The position numbers were made by a program, and so were the translations under genes. Source: Burhinus oedicnemus (Eukaryota > Chordata > Aves > Charadriiformes > Burhinidae). Taken from it: DNA of 64,000 nucleotides. The stretch covers positions 365,358 through 429,357 of the forward strand of contig VFFE01007188.1 of assembly GCA_008921705.1 (NCBI GenBank), written 5' to 3'. The notes beneath the pieces were generated by a model that did no database searches, had not been told where the DNA came from, and saw nothing but the letters and a program-made list of their open reading frames with translations. The stretch's first letter is position 1. Each line of letters opens with the position of its first letter. This document shows, in pieces, positions 63,961 through 64,000 of the stretch.

Positions 63961-64000
63961 CCCCTTGGCAATATTCTGCAGTCTTTGCCTTCTGGCCAGT

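Larger units (their letters stand above)
62082..64000 (-). mobile_element. Endogenous retrovirus, ERVL-like, minus strand, running off the window
   Basis: Minus-strand internal region of a bird ERVL-like element. From the right edge downward it codes for RNase H, then integrase, then a non-coding 3' part (about 62082-62550). The left end at 62082 is TGTTGTGGTTTAATCCAGC, nearly the same as the terminus of the solo LTR at 15905, but the rest of a 3' LTR is absent. Either most of the LTR was deleted or only a terminal scrap remains. The 5' part of pol, gag and the 5' LTR would lie beyond 64000. Decayed and non-functional. Confidence 0.88.

Noticed and set aside
1..64000. CRISPR arrays, operons, bacterial promoters or terminators
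   Set aside because: No spaced direct repeats or prokaryotic gene organisation. Avian retroelements show the DNA is a bird genome.

Overview
This window looks like a piece of a bird nuclear genome, probably from Neoaves, lying in a gene-poor, AT-rich region. The evidence is at least ten CR1 non-LTR retrotransposon copies (the dominant LINE of birds), two solo LTRs of a bird ERVL-like family, and a decayed ERVL-like pol region. Nothing prokaryotic is visible: no operons, no Shine-Dalgarno-led genes and no CRISPR array. I cannot name the species or chromosome from the sequence alone.

Layout. 1-12.4 kb is mostly unique AT-rich DNA with a few low-complexity tracts, a GC-richer patch (3.24-3.64 kb), a long pyrimidine tract (6.46-6.61 kb) and a 20-N assembly gap followed by a G17 run (8.54-8.58 kb). 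12.46-13.20 kb holds the best protein-coding candidate: two adjacent minus-strand exon-like segments with compatible splice phase. At 15.4-16.8 kb an ERVL-type solo LTR sits inside an older unclassified repeat, and a second, uninterrupted copy of that repeat lies at 52.1-52.9 kb. CR1 copies lie at about 21.6, 22.5-23.9, 25.5, 37.1-38.0, 41.6, 42.1-42.8, 44.4-44.7, 49.9-50.2, 51.2-51.4 and 58.4-60.9 kb. LTR or LTR-like sequences lie at 29.7-30.4, 31.96-32.55 and, less surely, 35.75-36.7 kb. From 62.08 kb to the end is a minus-strand ERVL-like internal region (integrase, then RNase H, running off the window). A 22-nt microexon candidate is on the minus strand at 48.57 kb.

There is no complete intact gene. 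If the minus-strand exon candidates are real, most of the window is intron or 3' flank of a large-intron gene read right to left, but I could not identify that gene, and the phases do not link the microexon directly to the 13-kb exon. The rest is transposable-element debris of several ages, with recognisable but broken coding regions. The largest is a 2.5-kb CR1 with five internal stops and one frameshift.
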